From Gemmatimonadales bacterium (GTDB taxonomy: Bacteria; Krumholzibacteriota; Krumholzibacteriia; LZORAL124-64-63): 64,000 bases of DNA. Below the pieces are notes generated by a model. It saw nothing but the letters and a program-made list of their open reading frames with translations. It ran no database searches and was not told the DNA's origin. The stretch lies in contig JAHOYV010000003.1 of the NCBI GenBank assembly GCA_019038745.1, positions 1-64,000 on the forward strand, given 5' to 3'. The position numbers and the translations under genes are program-made. This document shows positions 1-9,730 of this stretch, piece after piece (position 1 is the stretch's first letter; the number at the start of each line of letters is the position of its first letter).

Positions 1-150
1 GGTGTGATCCCTGCCTTCCAGAATCTTCAACGCCACCCGTCCCGGCCCATACCCATCTCCTGAAGCAAATACTGCAGGAGTAGTGCAAAGCAAGATGGCA
101 AATACCATCAGCCCTGACACAAGCTGTTTCTTCGATGGAGTCTTAATCAT
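1..150 (-). CDS. N-terminus of large exported protein, paralog of the next gene (cut by window edge)
   Basis: Only the first 50 codons lie in the window. They encode a basic n-region, a hydrophobic signal peptide ending near FAS, and the mature start GDGYGPGRVALKILEGRDH. This matches the N-terminus of the gene at 1118-5779 (GEGYGPGRVGLSILAGRDH) almost residue for residue, so the two are tandem paralogs in the same orientation. A purine-rich ribosome site (GGGGAAG) sits 2-3 bases before the ATG at 150. Function is unknown; see the downstream paralog for the domain content expected of the missing part. Confidence 0.8.
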   Translation of the reverse strand, partial: MIKTPSKKQLVSGLMVFAILLCTTPAVFASGDGYGPGRVALKILEGRDHT

Positions 151-173
151 GACTTCCCCACTTTCAAATGGTT

Positions 174-205
174 ATTGATCACGCCCCTTAAATAACGTGA
201 TCGAT
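174..205 (-). promoter_or_regulatory. Inverted repeat in the leader of the partial exported gene
   Basis: The arms GATCACG (177-183) and CGTGATC (196-202) are perfectly complementary. They extend to 10 bases with one mismatch (ATTGATCACG / CGTGATCGAT) around a 12-base spacer. The repeat lies about 25 bases upstream of the ATG at 150, so it could be an operator or a leader hairpin. No similar repeat was seen ahead of the paralog at 5779. The role is inferred. Confidence 0.45.
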
Positions 206-1067
206 TTTTCCCCCCTCCAGAGAGGATTACCGGGCAACCATGAGAGCCCAGCTTTAATCGCGTTGCGATTAAGAAAATATTTTTTTTGGCAAGGCTGGGT
301 CATTTTGCATCGGCACGCGTTGACCAAAATCCTATGCCAGTACTCTATAGATTAGTTTGGGTAAGTCCCTATTTCGCTCGGCCCTGCTTGTGCGAGAGGA
401 AGCTTGAAAGCAATCTAAAGAAAATCCTTTGATAATTCGCACCTTCGCTCAGAAATTAAGACCTACGTGAACCAAGCGGGAGTATTGTCACAAATTTGTA
501 ATAACTTGTAAAGGATCTTGAATTTCCTATTTCATAAGTAGGAAATTAAAAATTGGATTTCCTGTTACTTTGGTTGGTTTTTAGTTTTGTAGAGTGAATC
601 GTTTCAAAAATTTTTTATGTGGACGGATAAGCTCTTCATTAATAACGAGTTCGATTTATTATATACCGTGCCCGATAGCTGTTGAATTATCTTCATATCG
701 AGCTGAATATTTTTGGTTTCTCGGTTTTTCCCGCCAAAAAAAACTTAAAATATTTTTACGTCACGGATCGCCTCTACCTTCCGGACGGAAAATTGCGGAA
801 AATGTTGTTTTTGCCAGAAGTGATTTGAGCCTGTGAATGCGCCCCCAAATACGACTAATTTTATCCAAACAGAAGCCATGAAACGATGTGGCCAAGTTAT
901 TGCAAACAGGGTTAATTTGGCCGGATATTTAATGATGTTAAAGGGCCACCTTCAAATTTGATTAATGCCGGGAAATTCGGGTTGGAGATAGATACCTGAT
1001 AAAATCACTTGTTCAAAAAAAAACAACGACCCATGGACAATTCCACAGGCCGTCTTTCGAAAGTTCC

Positions 1068-1096
1068 CCCGGACGCCGGTCAGGCCGACGTCCGGG
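1068..1096 (-). terminator. Hairpin after the large Asp-box/CxxCH gene
   Basis: The perfect 8-base arms CCCGGACG (1068-1075) and CGTCCGGG (1089-1096) have further pairing inside them. They lie 22 bases beyond the stop codon of the minus-strand gene. The following T-run is weak, so termination is likely but not certain. Confidence 0.5.
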
Positions 1097-1117
1097 TTCG
1101 CTAAACGAGGTTAGTTG

Positions 1118-4100
1118 TTAGTCAGAATCACCGCTGAAGTCGTCCGACGAACTTTCGTCCAAGGGCTCTACTTCAACAGGAGGTACATAGCCATCACCCT
1201 GATTCACAGGGAAGCCAATCGGCATGATCCGACGGAACACGATGTCGCTGCCTTCTTCGCCTTCATCCAGCCAGCTTGCGTAGAAACGCGAGCCGTCTGG
1301 AGTCTGTCGAAGCTGCACTTCGCCTTGTTCCTGATCACCCTTGGCCATCCAGGGGGTACCATAGAGGATGTCGCCAGTGCCTACTTCATCGTTGATAGGA
1401 GCACCATTGACTTCCCACGAAGTTACGTGGTAGGTCTCGCCCTTATCCATGGAGTAGCTCCAGTAAAGATCCGTGGGATGTGGCTCTTCCTGAACCATTT
1501 CACCGTCAGCATCCAATTCCTTCTTCGGGTTGGTGGATGTACCCCAGGCCACGTAGAACACGGCTTGGTTCTGCTTGTCCTCGGGAATACCGGTCCACGC
1601 ACCGTCTACCTTGATCGTTCCGGGGGGAGCCACGACACGCGGCTCGATGGTGGACTCCTTGGAGTTCGGTAGCTGCGTCAGGTTGCGCATGCGCTCGAAC
1701 TCGCCAGCACCGGCGGTGAAGCATTCCTCGGTCTTGGTTCCGGCCACTTGGTCCAAACCACTAGGCGTGGTCCAGGTGATGCAGTGCTCTGTGCCACTAC
1801 CTTTTGGATCGGTGGTCCAGGTTTCACCGCCATTGAAGGAACGACGAAGGAAGAAGTCGTACTTGTCGTTACCGTTGCGGCTGGCAGCCCAGTTCGCGCA
1901 ATACGAGAAGCCGAGCATGACGAAGTCGCCACGAAGCTGGCCACGTGCGGCGCGGGAATCGTCATAGCGGTTTTTGTCCGACAGATCAGCCAGGTTTTCG
2001 ACTGTCTGGGTATACTCAACAACCTTGACCGCACCGTAGGGATCATCCCACTGTGTTTCTTCAGCATTACTGGCAGTGGTTTCTGTAGGAGTTACCGAGC
2101 TAACATTCTGCCCAGTTTGGCCCCAATACCACACCTCGGCATCAGCATCAAACACTTGCTCACCAACGATGTTCTCGAAGCGGTAGGGGTTGCCTTCCAC
2201 TGATAGAACACCGTTGATCTTTCCGTCCTTGTACGTGAACTCGATCTCGTCTTCAGGAATCACCCAGCGCTGGGTAATGATGTCCGAAGGACGGCCTGCG
2301 CCTTCCATACCCATCTTGTAGACCATCAGCATGATGGTTCTTGACCCTCTGACCGCACCCAAACCTTGGAGAATGAAGCGACCACGACGGGCGTTCTCAT
2401 ATTCAATCTGAGGACGGCCCTTCCAGTCCAAAACATTTTCTCCGGCCTCGGTCGTGATATAGGTCGGGTCGATATTCCCGGCACCATCCAGAACAGGCAT
2501 GAGATCGCCAGTATCAGAAGTCCCGGTCATCACACATTGCGGCATATTCATGATATTGCCGGGGTGGACCAGGTCAGGATTCTGGAAATCAAAGCTGTGG
2601 TAGATGACGTTCTTACCCGACTCGGGCAGGTAATCGTCGCGGTGAGTGATCTCTTCACCGGTGTTATCCGGAGGACCGGCACCGGCACCCTTGGTCTCTT
2701 CGTAGGTGATGATAGCCCAGGCGCTGGTTATAGTTTTCGTAGTAACCAAACCAGTTTCGGGATCGGTAACATCCTTCGTATACGTATACGGCTGCAGGAA
2801 GAGGTTACCGCGGGAAGCCCCGGTGTCTCCGTCCAGCAGCAGATCGTCCGCAGTACCTTGGATTCCATCTTCGCCCAGCGTGATGGCGACTTTTGTCGTA
2901 GCACCACTGTAGTTGACGAATTCATGGAATATCGGCGGGTCAGCCAGAAGACCTTCAACAGCCACGCCGTAGCCGTGAGTACCGTCGTTCAGGTCACTGT
3001 CGTCTTGGATGTAGGGATATCCTTCGTAGGGAAAGTATGCTTCGACGAGCTCGGTGCCGTCGATGCCATCCTTCCAGATTCCACCACTGGCTTCGCACTC
3101 TTCGCACTTAGCCGCTTCATCCAGACCCGGGGTCACGGCTTTGAGGCGGTCACGCGGTACGATGTGGCTGAAGTGGCAGCTCACGCAGTCGCCGTTGTTG
3201 AAGCCACCGAGATAATCATTCGTCTCGGCATCAACCACGACCAGGGGAATGGGCGAACCCTGCGTAGAAATGTCAGCCATCGGTTCCATTCCATGAGGAA
3301 CGTGGCAGTTCACGCAGTTCATGGTCGTCTGGTGATCTTCCGGCATGGCCCGCAAGTTGGTGTAATCGGCTTCCCAGGCGTTGGGATCATCCGCTTGCAC
3401 AATACTCTTGCCGCTTTCGAACTTGACGCAGCGCGTCAGGTTCTCCGGCAGGTAGGACACATCATCGGCGTAGGTGGTTGTATCAATGCCCATGTTCTTC
3501 TCGTTCAGCACCTCGTTGTTCGAGATACGAACCGGCAGAGACATGGGAACCAGGGCCTTGGGCCGCGTGATATGATCCAGATCGTGCTCGGGGTCGCCAC
3601 CGGCTACAAAGTTGATGTCCACCTTGGAGTGGTCACCCCATGTCAGGTAACTGTACCAGATATCGGTCTTGTGGTTCGTGGTCGCGCCACCCCATCCGGG
3701 GCCGGGGCCTATTGCTCGGCCAGGCCTGAGACCCTTGGGGTCCTCTTGCCAGACCATACCAAAGCCAGCACCACCGGCGCCAACGCAGAAAATCAGGTTG
3801 GCATCACGACGGCCACTGGTCATGCGCTCGGGCTTGAACCAGACGATGTCGCCGACAAATTCGCCAACTCCAGCATCCACGTCTTTCTGGGTGGCGATCA
3901 CGCCACGACAGGTCCAGATGCAGCTGTAGGGAATCTCTCCCGCTTCGGGGTAGCCCTCCCTGGCGTAGTCCACTGAGCGCTGCGGTCCGCCCACGCCGAA
4001 GATATCTTCGGTGTAGTAGGGATCGTCGTAGGTGTACTCGTCCTCGATATCAATCGAGTAGGCAGGCTTGCCGCCGCGGGCAAACTTACTGGTCCAGGCG

Positions 4101-5779
4101 ACCAGCATCTTGTTGGCCTTGATCATGAAGACCGGCTTCTTGGTGTAGCCGTAGTACGGCTCGCCGTTGGCCAGTTCGAAGGAAGACAGGTCACCGGAAC
4201 GGGACAGGTTCTTCCGCTTCCAGGTCTCACCGTCGTCGCGGGAAACCGCGGCCCAGGTGTCCATGGCGTGCGTCACCGGATCAGCATCGGTGTAGGTGAT
4301 GATGATCGGTTTGGCCGTGGTGGCAGTCCGGATGAAGTTGCCCTCTTCATCATAGTAATCAATTTCCACGGGTAGCGTTTCGGCCGTGGCGTTGGCCGGC
4401 AGGGCCGGGAACCACGTGGTCGAGATATTCATCTTGGCCTTGGTGCTGTCCTGATCAGGCGTCTTGGAGATGTTCTTGCGGAACATGGCGTTGTTCAGCG
4501 TCTCATCCAAGTGATCCTTGGCATCTTCAGCCGATACGGACACCAGGAGAACAGGGGTCTCCAGCTGAGCCGCAAAAGTGATGGTCTGGTTGATAATGTT
4601 ATCGACCTGAACATCATCACTGAAATCGATGCTGGTCAGCTCGTAATAAGCCATGGCTTGCTCGAAGGCCAAGACCACACCTTCAGTAATGGCAATGCCA
4701 CCCTGAGGATCGGCGTCAGCATCGAGACTCTGCAGCAAGCGAGCCATGTTGATCACATTTGAGTTTTCCGTATCTGCCAGCGGGAAGATATCCAACGGGG
4801 AGATCTTGTGATCAGCAACGGTCGAACCCAGGTGGATCGAACCGATGGCGATTTCAACTTCTTCACCGGGGAAATAGTCAAAAGCAGCGGTAACGTCAGT
4901 GATGCCCTCGTAGGTCGGAGTCTCTATGGAGAGACCGGCAACAGGGGAATCAATGAAGTGACCGGTCTTGGGATGACCCATGGTGAACTTGAACCACCAG
5001 CCCCAACGGCCGCCGTCAAACGTGATTAGTTCCTCGGCCTCGTCGACTTCTACGTTCTTTTTCGCGTTCTTGTGTTCCTTCTTGGCAACTTTGCCCCTCT
5101 TGGTATTCTTGACTTCGATAGCGTCGATATCAACCAGTTCGCCGGTGTAGGCGTCGGCTACCGTGGCGTCATCTCCGACGACCACTTCTTCACTATCTTC
5201 AGCAGTAGCTTCTTCAATGATCCAGGTGACCAATTCCGGCACAACCCAGGCGCCGGTTTCTTCGACCACACGGTTGGAATCATCCAGCCTGACCAGGTTC
5301 ACGAAGAGGGCGACACCCTGGGTGCGCAAATGCGCATACGGGGTACCCCACATGAATCCAATGTCCTCGGCAAGATCCAGAACCAAAGTCTGACGGTAGG
5401 GATTTCCGTCTTCGTTTTCTGTGTTTACATAAGGAAGATTAAAAGTTTCCTTATAATCGAAGTGCCCGATTTTCGGGTTTCCGGTGGGAGTCAGCGGAGG
5501 AGAGTACAAAACGCCGTCAGCGTCGGCACCCAGATCCGCGTGGTAGTTCTTAATCCGCCAGCCGTCGGCCGGGTCAAGCTGAATGTGCAGCTTGTCGCGG
5601 GAATTCCAGATCCCGCCGGTTCCGATCTCGACATGGTCCCTGCCTGCGAGAATGCTCAGCCCCACCCTTCCCGGCCCATAACCTTCTCCAGATGCGAGGA
5701 CTGTGGGTACGGAGCTGAGTAGAATTGCTACTACAGCCAACCATCCCCAAACTTGTTGTTTCGAACCGGTTCCTTGCAT
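1118..5779 (-). CDS. Very large exported protein with Asp-box repeats and two CxxCH haem motifs
   Basis: A 1553-residue precursor. The ATG at 5779 is chosen over an upstream in-frame start because it follows AGAGGGG and begins directly with a signal peptide (WLAVVAILLSSVPTVLAS). Two haem c motifs, CVNCH near residue 820 and CVSCH near residue 862, are followed by a CEEC pair near 890. Asp-box/sialidase-type turns (SRDDGETW near 510, SFNGGETW near 1311, SMDKGETY near 1446) suggest beta-propeller blades. The C-terminus is Ser/Asp-rich. Blocks such as TSGRRDAN and VWQEDPKGLRPG recall, from memory, exported proteins annotated as 'choice-of-anchor O'; I could not check this. It is probably a periplasmic or surface dihaem protein, with substrate unknown. 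It is a tandem paralog of the partial gene at 1-150. Confidence 0.75.
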   Translation of the reverse strand: MQGTGSKQQVWGWLAVVAILLSSVPTVLASGEGYGPGRVGLSILAGRDHVEIGTGGIWNSRDKLHIQLDPADGWRIKNYHADLGADADGVLYSPPLTPTGNPKIGHFDYKETFNLPYVNTENEDGNPYRQTLVLDLAEDIGFMWGTPYAHLRTQGVALFVNLVRLDDSNRVVEETGAWVVPELVTWIIEEATAEDSEEVVVGDDATVADAYTGELVDIDAIEVKNTKRGKVAKKEHKNAKKNVEVDEAEELITFDGGRWGWWFKFTMGHPKTGHFIDSPVAGLSIETPTYEGITDVTAAFDYFPGEEVEIAIGSIHLGSTVADHKISPLDIFPLADTENSNVINMARLLQSLDADADPQGGIAITEGVVLAFEQAMAYYELTSIDFSDDVQVDNIINQTITFAAQLETPVLLVSVSAEDAKDHLDETLNNAMFRKNISKTPDQDSTKAKMNISTTWFPALPANATAETLPVEIDYYDEEGNFIRTATTAKPIIITYTDADPVTHAMDTWAAVSRDDGETWKRKNLSRSGDLSSFELANGEPYYGYTKKPVFMIKANKMLVAWTSKFARGGKPAYSIDIEDEYTYDDPYYTEDIFGVGGPQRSVDYAREGYPEAGEIPYSCIWTCRGVIATQKDVDAGVGEFVGDIVWFKPERMTSGRRDANLIFCVGAGGAGFGMVWQEDPKGLRPGRAIGPGPGWGGATTNHKTDIWYSYLTWGDHSKVDINFVAGGDPEHDLDHITRPKALVPMSLPVRISNNEVLNEKNMGIDTTTYADDVSYLPENLTRCVKFESGKSIVQADDPNAWEADYTNLRAMPEDHQTTMNCVNCHVPHGMEPMADISTQGSPIPLVVVDAETNDYLGGFNNGDCVSCHFSHIVPRDRLKAVTPGLDEAAKCEECEASGGIWKDGIDGTELVEAYFPYEGYPYIQDDSDLNDGTHGYGVAVEGLLADPPIFHEFVNYSGATTKVAITLGEDGIQGTADDLLLDGDTGASRGNLFLQPYTYTKDVTDPETGLVTTKTITSAWAIITYEETKGAGAGPPDNTGEEITHRDDYLPESGKNVIYHSFDFQNPDLVHPGNIMNMPQCVMTGTSDTGDLMPVLDGAGNIDPTYITTEAGENVLDWKGRPQIEYENARRGRFILQGLGAVRGSRTIMLMVYKMGMEGAGRPSDIITQRWVIPEDEIEFTYKDGKINGVLSVEGNPYRFENIVGEQVFDADAEVWYWGQTGQNVSSVTPTETTASNAEETQWDDPYGAVKVVEYTQTVENLADLSDKNRYDDSRAARGQLRGDFVMLGFSYCANWAASRNGNDKYDFFLRRSFNGGETWTTDPKGSGTEHCITWTTPSGLDQVAGTKTEECFTAGAGEFERMRNLTQLPNSKESTIEPRVVAPPGTIKVDGAWTGIPEDKQNQAVFYVAWGTSTNPKKELDADGEMVQEEPHPTDLYWSYSMDKGETYHVTSWEVNGAPINDEVGTGDILYGTPWMAKGDQEQGEVQLRQTPDGSRFYASWLDEGEEGSDIVFRRIMPIGFPVNQGDGYVPPVEVEPLDESSSDDFSGDSD

Positions 5780-5835
5780 GATTTCCCCTCTCTTACAGTT
5801 TCGAAAATAGCTCACTACAGGGCGAGAACTTGAGA

Positions 5836-5864
5836 ACTTTACCACATTTGATGTATTGTTGCAA
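5836..5864 (-). promoter_or_regulatory. Possible sigma-70 promoter for the large exported gene
   Basis: On the minus strand, TTGCAA (5859-5864) and TAAAGT (5836-5841) are separated by 17 bases. Transcription would start about 50 bases before the ATG at 5779. Each box matches consensus at four of six positions, so this is only a candidate. Confidence 0.35.
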
Positions 5865-6074
5865 ATGCCTTTTCAATTCCCAGCACCCTAGTAGGATTTC
5901 CGTATTTTCTTGATATTTTCCCGGGCTATCTTGTTATTTTTTTATCACTTAACCCGTATTTTACTTGTTATTAATCACTTGTAATAGACCAAAACATCAA
6001 TAGGTTTAAATTGGCGACTGAATTTAACTGATTTTTTTATTTCAGAATTCAACATTAAACGCAATCTTTTTCCA
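5865..6074. other. AT-rich spacer upstream of the large exported gene
   Basis: Part of a 430-base gap (5780-6209). Apart from the candidate promoter at 5836-5864 and the nrdJ terminator at 6075-6112, I see only T-rich sequence and no gene. Confidence 0.5.
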
Positions 6075-6112
6075 TGGAAAACGGCCCGGCCGGAATCCTT
6101 TCCAGCCGGGCC
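6075..6112 (-). terminator. Rho-independent terminator of nrdJ
   Basis: The perfect 8-base stem GGCCCGGC (6083-6090) / GCCGGGCC (6105-6112) is followed on the minus strand by GTTTTCC. It lies about 100 bases beyond the nrdJ stop codon. Confidence 0.75.
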
Positions 6113-6209
6113 TTGGCATTCCTTTGCCGTACTTTCGCTCCGTCGTCATCAACCGACCGGCGAGTGGCCGATTGATCCGATCTTAGCAATCCCGTCAGGA
6201 ACAGCCCGC

Positions 6210-9200
6210 TCAGGAACAACCCGTGGTCGCGCCACAGTTGTGGCACTTATAGCACGAGCCGCTACGTACGGTAACCGAACCACAATCGGGACAAGGTGGG
6301 CTGTCCGCCTGCTGTCTGAATACGGTCTTCTCTTTCTCCATGCTGATTCTCGGACCGTCTGGCTGGTCGGAATTAATCGTGGAACCACCGGCCGAGGCGC
6401 TCATTTCCTTGAGACCCTCGGCGGTGCGCTCTTCGGCATTCTTGAGCGCAATGGCGTCGCGAGCCTCGATGTCACCATCGGGCACGGTACCGTCTGCGTC
6501 CCCGGCGTGCTCGCCGTACTTCAGGTCCATCCAGCGGAATATGTAGTCCATCACCGACTTGGCGATTGGGATTTCCTTGTTGTTGGTAAATCCGCTCGGC
6601 TCGAACCGGGCGTGAGAGAACTTGTTGATCAGAACCTTCAACGGCACCCCGTACTGCAGCATGATCGAAACGCTGGTGGCGAAGCTGTCCATCAGGCCAC
6701 TGACCACGGATCCTTCCTTGGCCATGGAGATGAACATTTCGCCGGGCTTGCCGTTCGGGTACTGCCCCACGGTGATGTATCCCTCGTGGCCTGAGATGCT
6801 GAACTTGTGGGTGATGGCCGCCCGTTCATCCGGCAATCGCACACGCAGGGGTTTTGGGGGCGCCAGGGGCTCATCTGAAGCCTTGGCTTCCTGCTTCTTG
6901 CCGGTGTTCAAGGGTTGCAGGCGTTTGGAGCCATCGCGATAAATGGCCACTGCCTTCAGGCCCATCTTCCAGGCCTCGGTGTAGGTCTGCGTTATCTCTT
7001 CGACGGTTGCCTCGGTAGGCATGTTCACCGTCTTGCTGATCGCGCCGGACAGGAAGGGCTGCACCGCGCCCATCATCCGCAGGTGACCCATGTAATTGAT
7101 CGACCGTTCGCCGTTGGCAGGGCACAAGGCACAGTCGAAAACCGCCAAGTGCTCTTCCTTCAGATGCGGAGCCCCCTCGATGGTCTCGTGGTCCTTGATC
7201 CAGCCCAGGATGTCATCGATTTCATCTTCGGTGTAGTCCAACTTCTCCAGGGCGTCCGGAACTGTGTTGTTGACGATCTTCATCATCCCGCCGTCGACCA
7301 GCTTCTTGTACTTGACCAGAGCGATGTCGGGTTCGACTCCCGTTGTATCGCAGTCCATCATGAAACCGATCGTGCCGGTCGGAGCCAGCACCGTGACCTG
7401 GGCGTTGCGGTAGCCGTAGTCGTGGCCCAGGGCATAGGCCTCGCGCCAGACGTTCTCGGCTTCATCAAGCAGGCTTTCGGGTACCCGGTTGGCGTTTATC
7501 CCGTTCACGGCGGCCCGGTGCATGCGGATCACCTCAAGCATCGGCTCGCGGTTCTCCGCGTAACTGGCGAAGGGTCCCATCTGGCTGGCGATCTCAGCCG
7601 AAGTCAGGTAGGCCTGACCGCACATCAGGGCCGTGATCGCTGCAGCATAATCCCGACCCTGGTCGCTGTCATAGGGCAGACCACGGTTCATCAAAAGGGC
7701 GCCTAGGTTGGCGTAGCCCAGACCCAGGGGGCGGAAGTCATGACTGTTGGCCTCGATTTCCTGGCGAGGGTAGCTGCTGTTGCCGACGATGATCTCCATG
7801 GCCAAGGTCATAACACGGCAAGCGTGCCGGAAGGCTTCGGAGTTGAACTCACCATCATCCAGGCGGAACTTCATGAGGTTCAATGAGCCCAGATTGCAGG
7901 CCGAGTTGTCCAGGAACATGTACTCACTGCAAGGATTCGAGGCATGGATCCGGTCGGTGGTCTTGCAGGTGTGCCAGTCATTGATCGTGGTGTCGAACTG
8001 CATGCCGGGATCACCGCAGATGTGTGTGCCCTCGGCTATCTTCTCCATCAGTTCACGGGCCCGGAAGGTGTCCATGGGTCGTCCGTCGGTCACCGCATGG
8101 GTCGTCCACTGGGCATCTTCCTCGACCGCCCGCATGAACTCGTTGCTGACGCGAACCGAGTTGTTGCTGTTCTGGAAGAAGACCGAGTTATAGGCCTCGC
8201 CGCCGAAGGAACCGTCATAACCCTGATCCATCAGGGCCCAGGCTTTTTTCTCTTCTTTGACTTTGCATTCGATGAATTCCTCGATATCCGGATGATCAAC
8301 ATCCAGGATAACCATCTTGGCCGCACGCCGGGTCTTGCCGCCGGACTTGATCACGCCGGCGAACGCATCGAAACCGCGCATGAAGGAGACAGGCCCACTG
8401 GCCTCGCCACCGGCCGAAAGACTCTCCCGGCTGCTGCGAAGTGAAGACAGATTGCTGCCCGTTCCGCTGCCGAACTTGAAAAGCATGCCCTCGGTTTTGG
8501 CCAGGTCCAGGATGCTGGCCATGGAATCGCGAACGGCGTTGATGAAGCAGGCGGAGCACTGGGGAGCCTTCTCCACGCCCACATTGAACCACACGGGAGA
8601 GTTGAAGGAAGCGACCTGGTTGACCAGGATGTGTTTCAACTCGGCGTGGAAGCATCCGACATCCTGCTCGGTGGCGAAGTAACCGTCCTTGCGGCCCCAA
8701 TCCGTTATGGTATCGACCACTCGACTTATCAACTGCCGTACTGAAGACTCCCGGTCAGGACTGTTCATGCCTCCCCGAAAGTACTTCGAAACCACGACAT
8801 TGGTGGCCATCTGGGTCCACGAGGCGGGAATTTCGCAGTTGTCCTGCTTGAAAAGTGTCTCACCCTTGTCGTTGGCTATGACGGCGGTTCTGATCTCCCA
8901 GTTCAATTCATCGAAAGGATCCAAACCTTCGGTTGTGTAGAACCGGGATAAGGACATCCCTCTGGACTTGAGTCTAATTTGGTGGTGATCCTGGGCCGTG
9001 TCGCCAGCATTTGGTGAGGCAGTATCACTGGTTGTGTCGTTCTGGGCCATCTCGTCCATCCCAGCCGTATCCAAGCTCATTGTCTCGATTTCAACCCGTG
9101 CCGCCGGTCGAATCTGCTGACCTTCATTGTTTCCCCCGGAAACCGGAACCGCGCCGTCTCCAAACAGTCCCCCTTCACCAATTGGCTGCATTTTCTCCTG

Positions 9201-9218
9201 GTGCCTGCGATCCGTCAT
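6210..9218 (-). CDS. nrdJ: Adenosylcobalamin-dependent (class II) ribonucleoside-diphosphate reductase
   Basis: A 1002-residue NrdJ that reduces ribonucleotides to deoxyribonucleotides in the cytoplasm, using coenzyme B12 as radical source and therefore independent of oxygen. Family marks include SACFINAV, FKFGSGTGSNL, the active-site NPCSEYMFLDN followed by SACNLGS, and ATGTIGFMMDCDT. The C-terminal Cys-rich tail (CPDCGS, CYKCHNCG, final CS) is the usual redox or zinc-ribbon end of this family. The ATG at 9218 has GGGAGA eight bases upstream; a longer in-frame start at 9257 lacks one. It is a single gene followed by a strong terminator. No cobalamin riboswitch or clear NrdR box was found upstream. 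No class I or III reductase is seen in the window. Confidence 0.96.
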   Translation of the reverse strand: MTDRRHQEKMQPIGEGGLFGDGAVPVSGGNNEGQQIRPAARVEIETMSLDTAGMDEMAQNDTTSDTASPNAGDTAQDHHQIRLKSRGMSLSRFYTTEGLDPFDELNWEIRTAVIANDKGETLFKQDNCEIPASWTQMATNVVVSKYFRGGMNSPDRESSVRQLISRVVDTITDWGRKDGYFATEQDVGCFHAELKHILVNQVASFNSPVWFNVGVEKAPQCSACFINAVRDSMASILDLAKTEGMLFKFGSGTGSNLSSLRSSRESLSAGGEASGPVSFMRGFDAFAGVIKSGGKTRRAAKMVILDVDHPDIEEFIECKVKEEKKAWALMDQGYDGSFGGEAYNSVFFQNSNNSVRVSNEFMRAVEEDAQWTTHAVTDGRPMDTFRARELMEKIAEGTHICGDPGMQFDTTINDWHTCKTTDRIHASNPCSEYMFLDNSACNLGSLNLMKFRLDDGEFNSEAFRHACRVMTLAMEIIVGNSSYPRQEIEANSHDFRPLGLGYANLGALLMNRGLPYDSDQGRDYAAAITALMCGQAYLTSAEIASQMGPFASYAENREPMLEVIRMHRAAVNGINANRVPESLLDEAENVWREAYALGHDYGYRNAQVTVLAPTGTIGFMMDCDTTGVEPDIALVKYKKLVDGGMMKIVNNTVPDALEKLDYTEDEIDDILGWIKDHETIEGAPHLKEEHLAVFDCALCPANGERSINYMGHLRMMGAVQPFLSGAISKTVNMPTEATVEEITQTYTEAWKMGLKAVAIYRDGSKRLQPLNTGKKQEAKASDEPLAPPKPLRVRLPDERAAITHKFSISGHEGYITVGQYPNGKPGEMFISMAKEGSVVSGLMDSFATSVSIMLQYGVPLKVLINKFSHARFEPSGFTNNKEIPIAKSVMDYIFRWMDLKYGEHAGDADGTVPDGDIEARDAIALKNAEERTAEGLKEMSASAGGSTINSDQPDGPRISMEKEKTVFRQQADSPPCPDCGSVTVRSGSCYKCHNCGATTGCS

Positions 9219-9730
9219 AGTTATCTCTCCCTTTTCAGCTCCGTCTGAATTCCCCAATTCCCTGAGGAAACTTGTTTTCCACTGTTGCCTGGATTCTCCT
9301 ATGGTGTCCGGAAATACATTCCGATATCAGGGAAATCTCACCCGTAAAATTGATGTTAGGTCAGGAGAAAAGCCCCATATCTTGGGTATCCTCCTTGTTG
9401 TAACCACACCCCCTTGTGGGGTGGGAATGGACAATAATCTTTTCCCAAGGCGGCCATCAAAACAAAAATTTTCATTTTTTTTGTTGGCTCGTCACAATCA
9501 CCCGACAGAATCCGCAAACGACGATATTCGACCGGGAAACAGTTGTTTGGGTAGGGGAAAAAATATATGCATTGCCTCCTTGGATTTCACGCCTCAACCC
9601 TCCGGGAAGAAAAAATGAAATTGATACCGAAATTAAAGAATTCCGTATCTTTATTGCTAAACTCAAAATAGACGGTTTTCGGGGGGATTTGAGTCGAAAA
9701 GGGAACTAACCATTCCCGCAGAATACCCAA
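9219..9730. other. Intergenic region between the ArsC-like gene and nrdJ
   Basis: 512 bases, AT-rich in the middle, presumably carrying the nrdJ promoter. A short perfect hairpin (CACCCC / GGGGTG, about 9406-9422) is visible. I found no cobalamin riboswitch signature and no convincing small gene. Confidence 0.5.

Larger units (their letters stand above)
151..1117. other. Long AT-rich intergenic region between the two paralogs
   Basis: About 970 bases without a convincing gene. It holds the leader of the partial gene on the left (with the inverted repeat at 174-205) and, at its right end, a hairpin that probably terminates the 1118-5779 gene. A short GTG-initiated open frame around 594-836 has no usable ribosome site and an atypical composition, and I do not call it. 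Confidence 0.6.

Noticed and set aside
594-836. 80-codon GTG-initiated frame in the long intergenic region
   Set aside because: No ribosome site, odd composition and no similarity that I recognise.
2366-3976. A 536-codon open frame antisense to the large Asp-box/CxxCH gene
   Set aside because: It is the mirror of a clearly coding frame with signal peptide and motifs; it has no ribosome site or recognisable domain and is a compositional shadow.
9219-9730. Cobalamin riboswitch expected upstream of nrdJ
   Set aside because: No B12-box-like conserved element or suitable fold was found. The same is true of the 99-base region upstream of the MttB-type operon.
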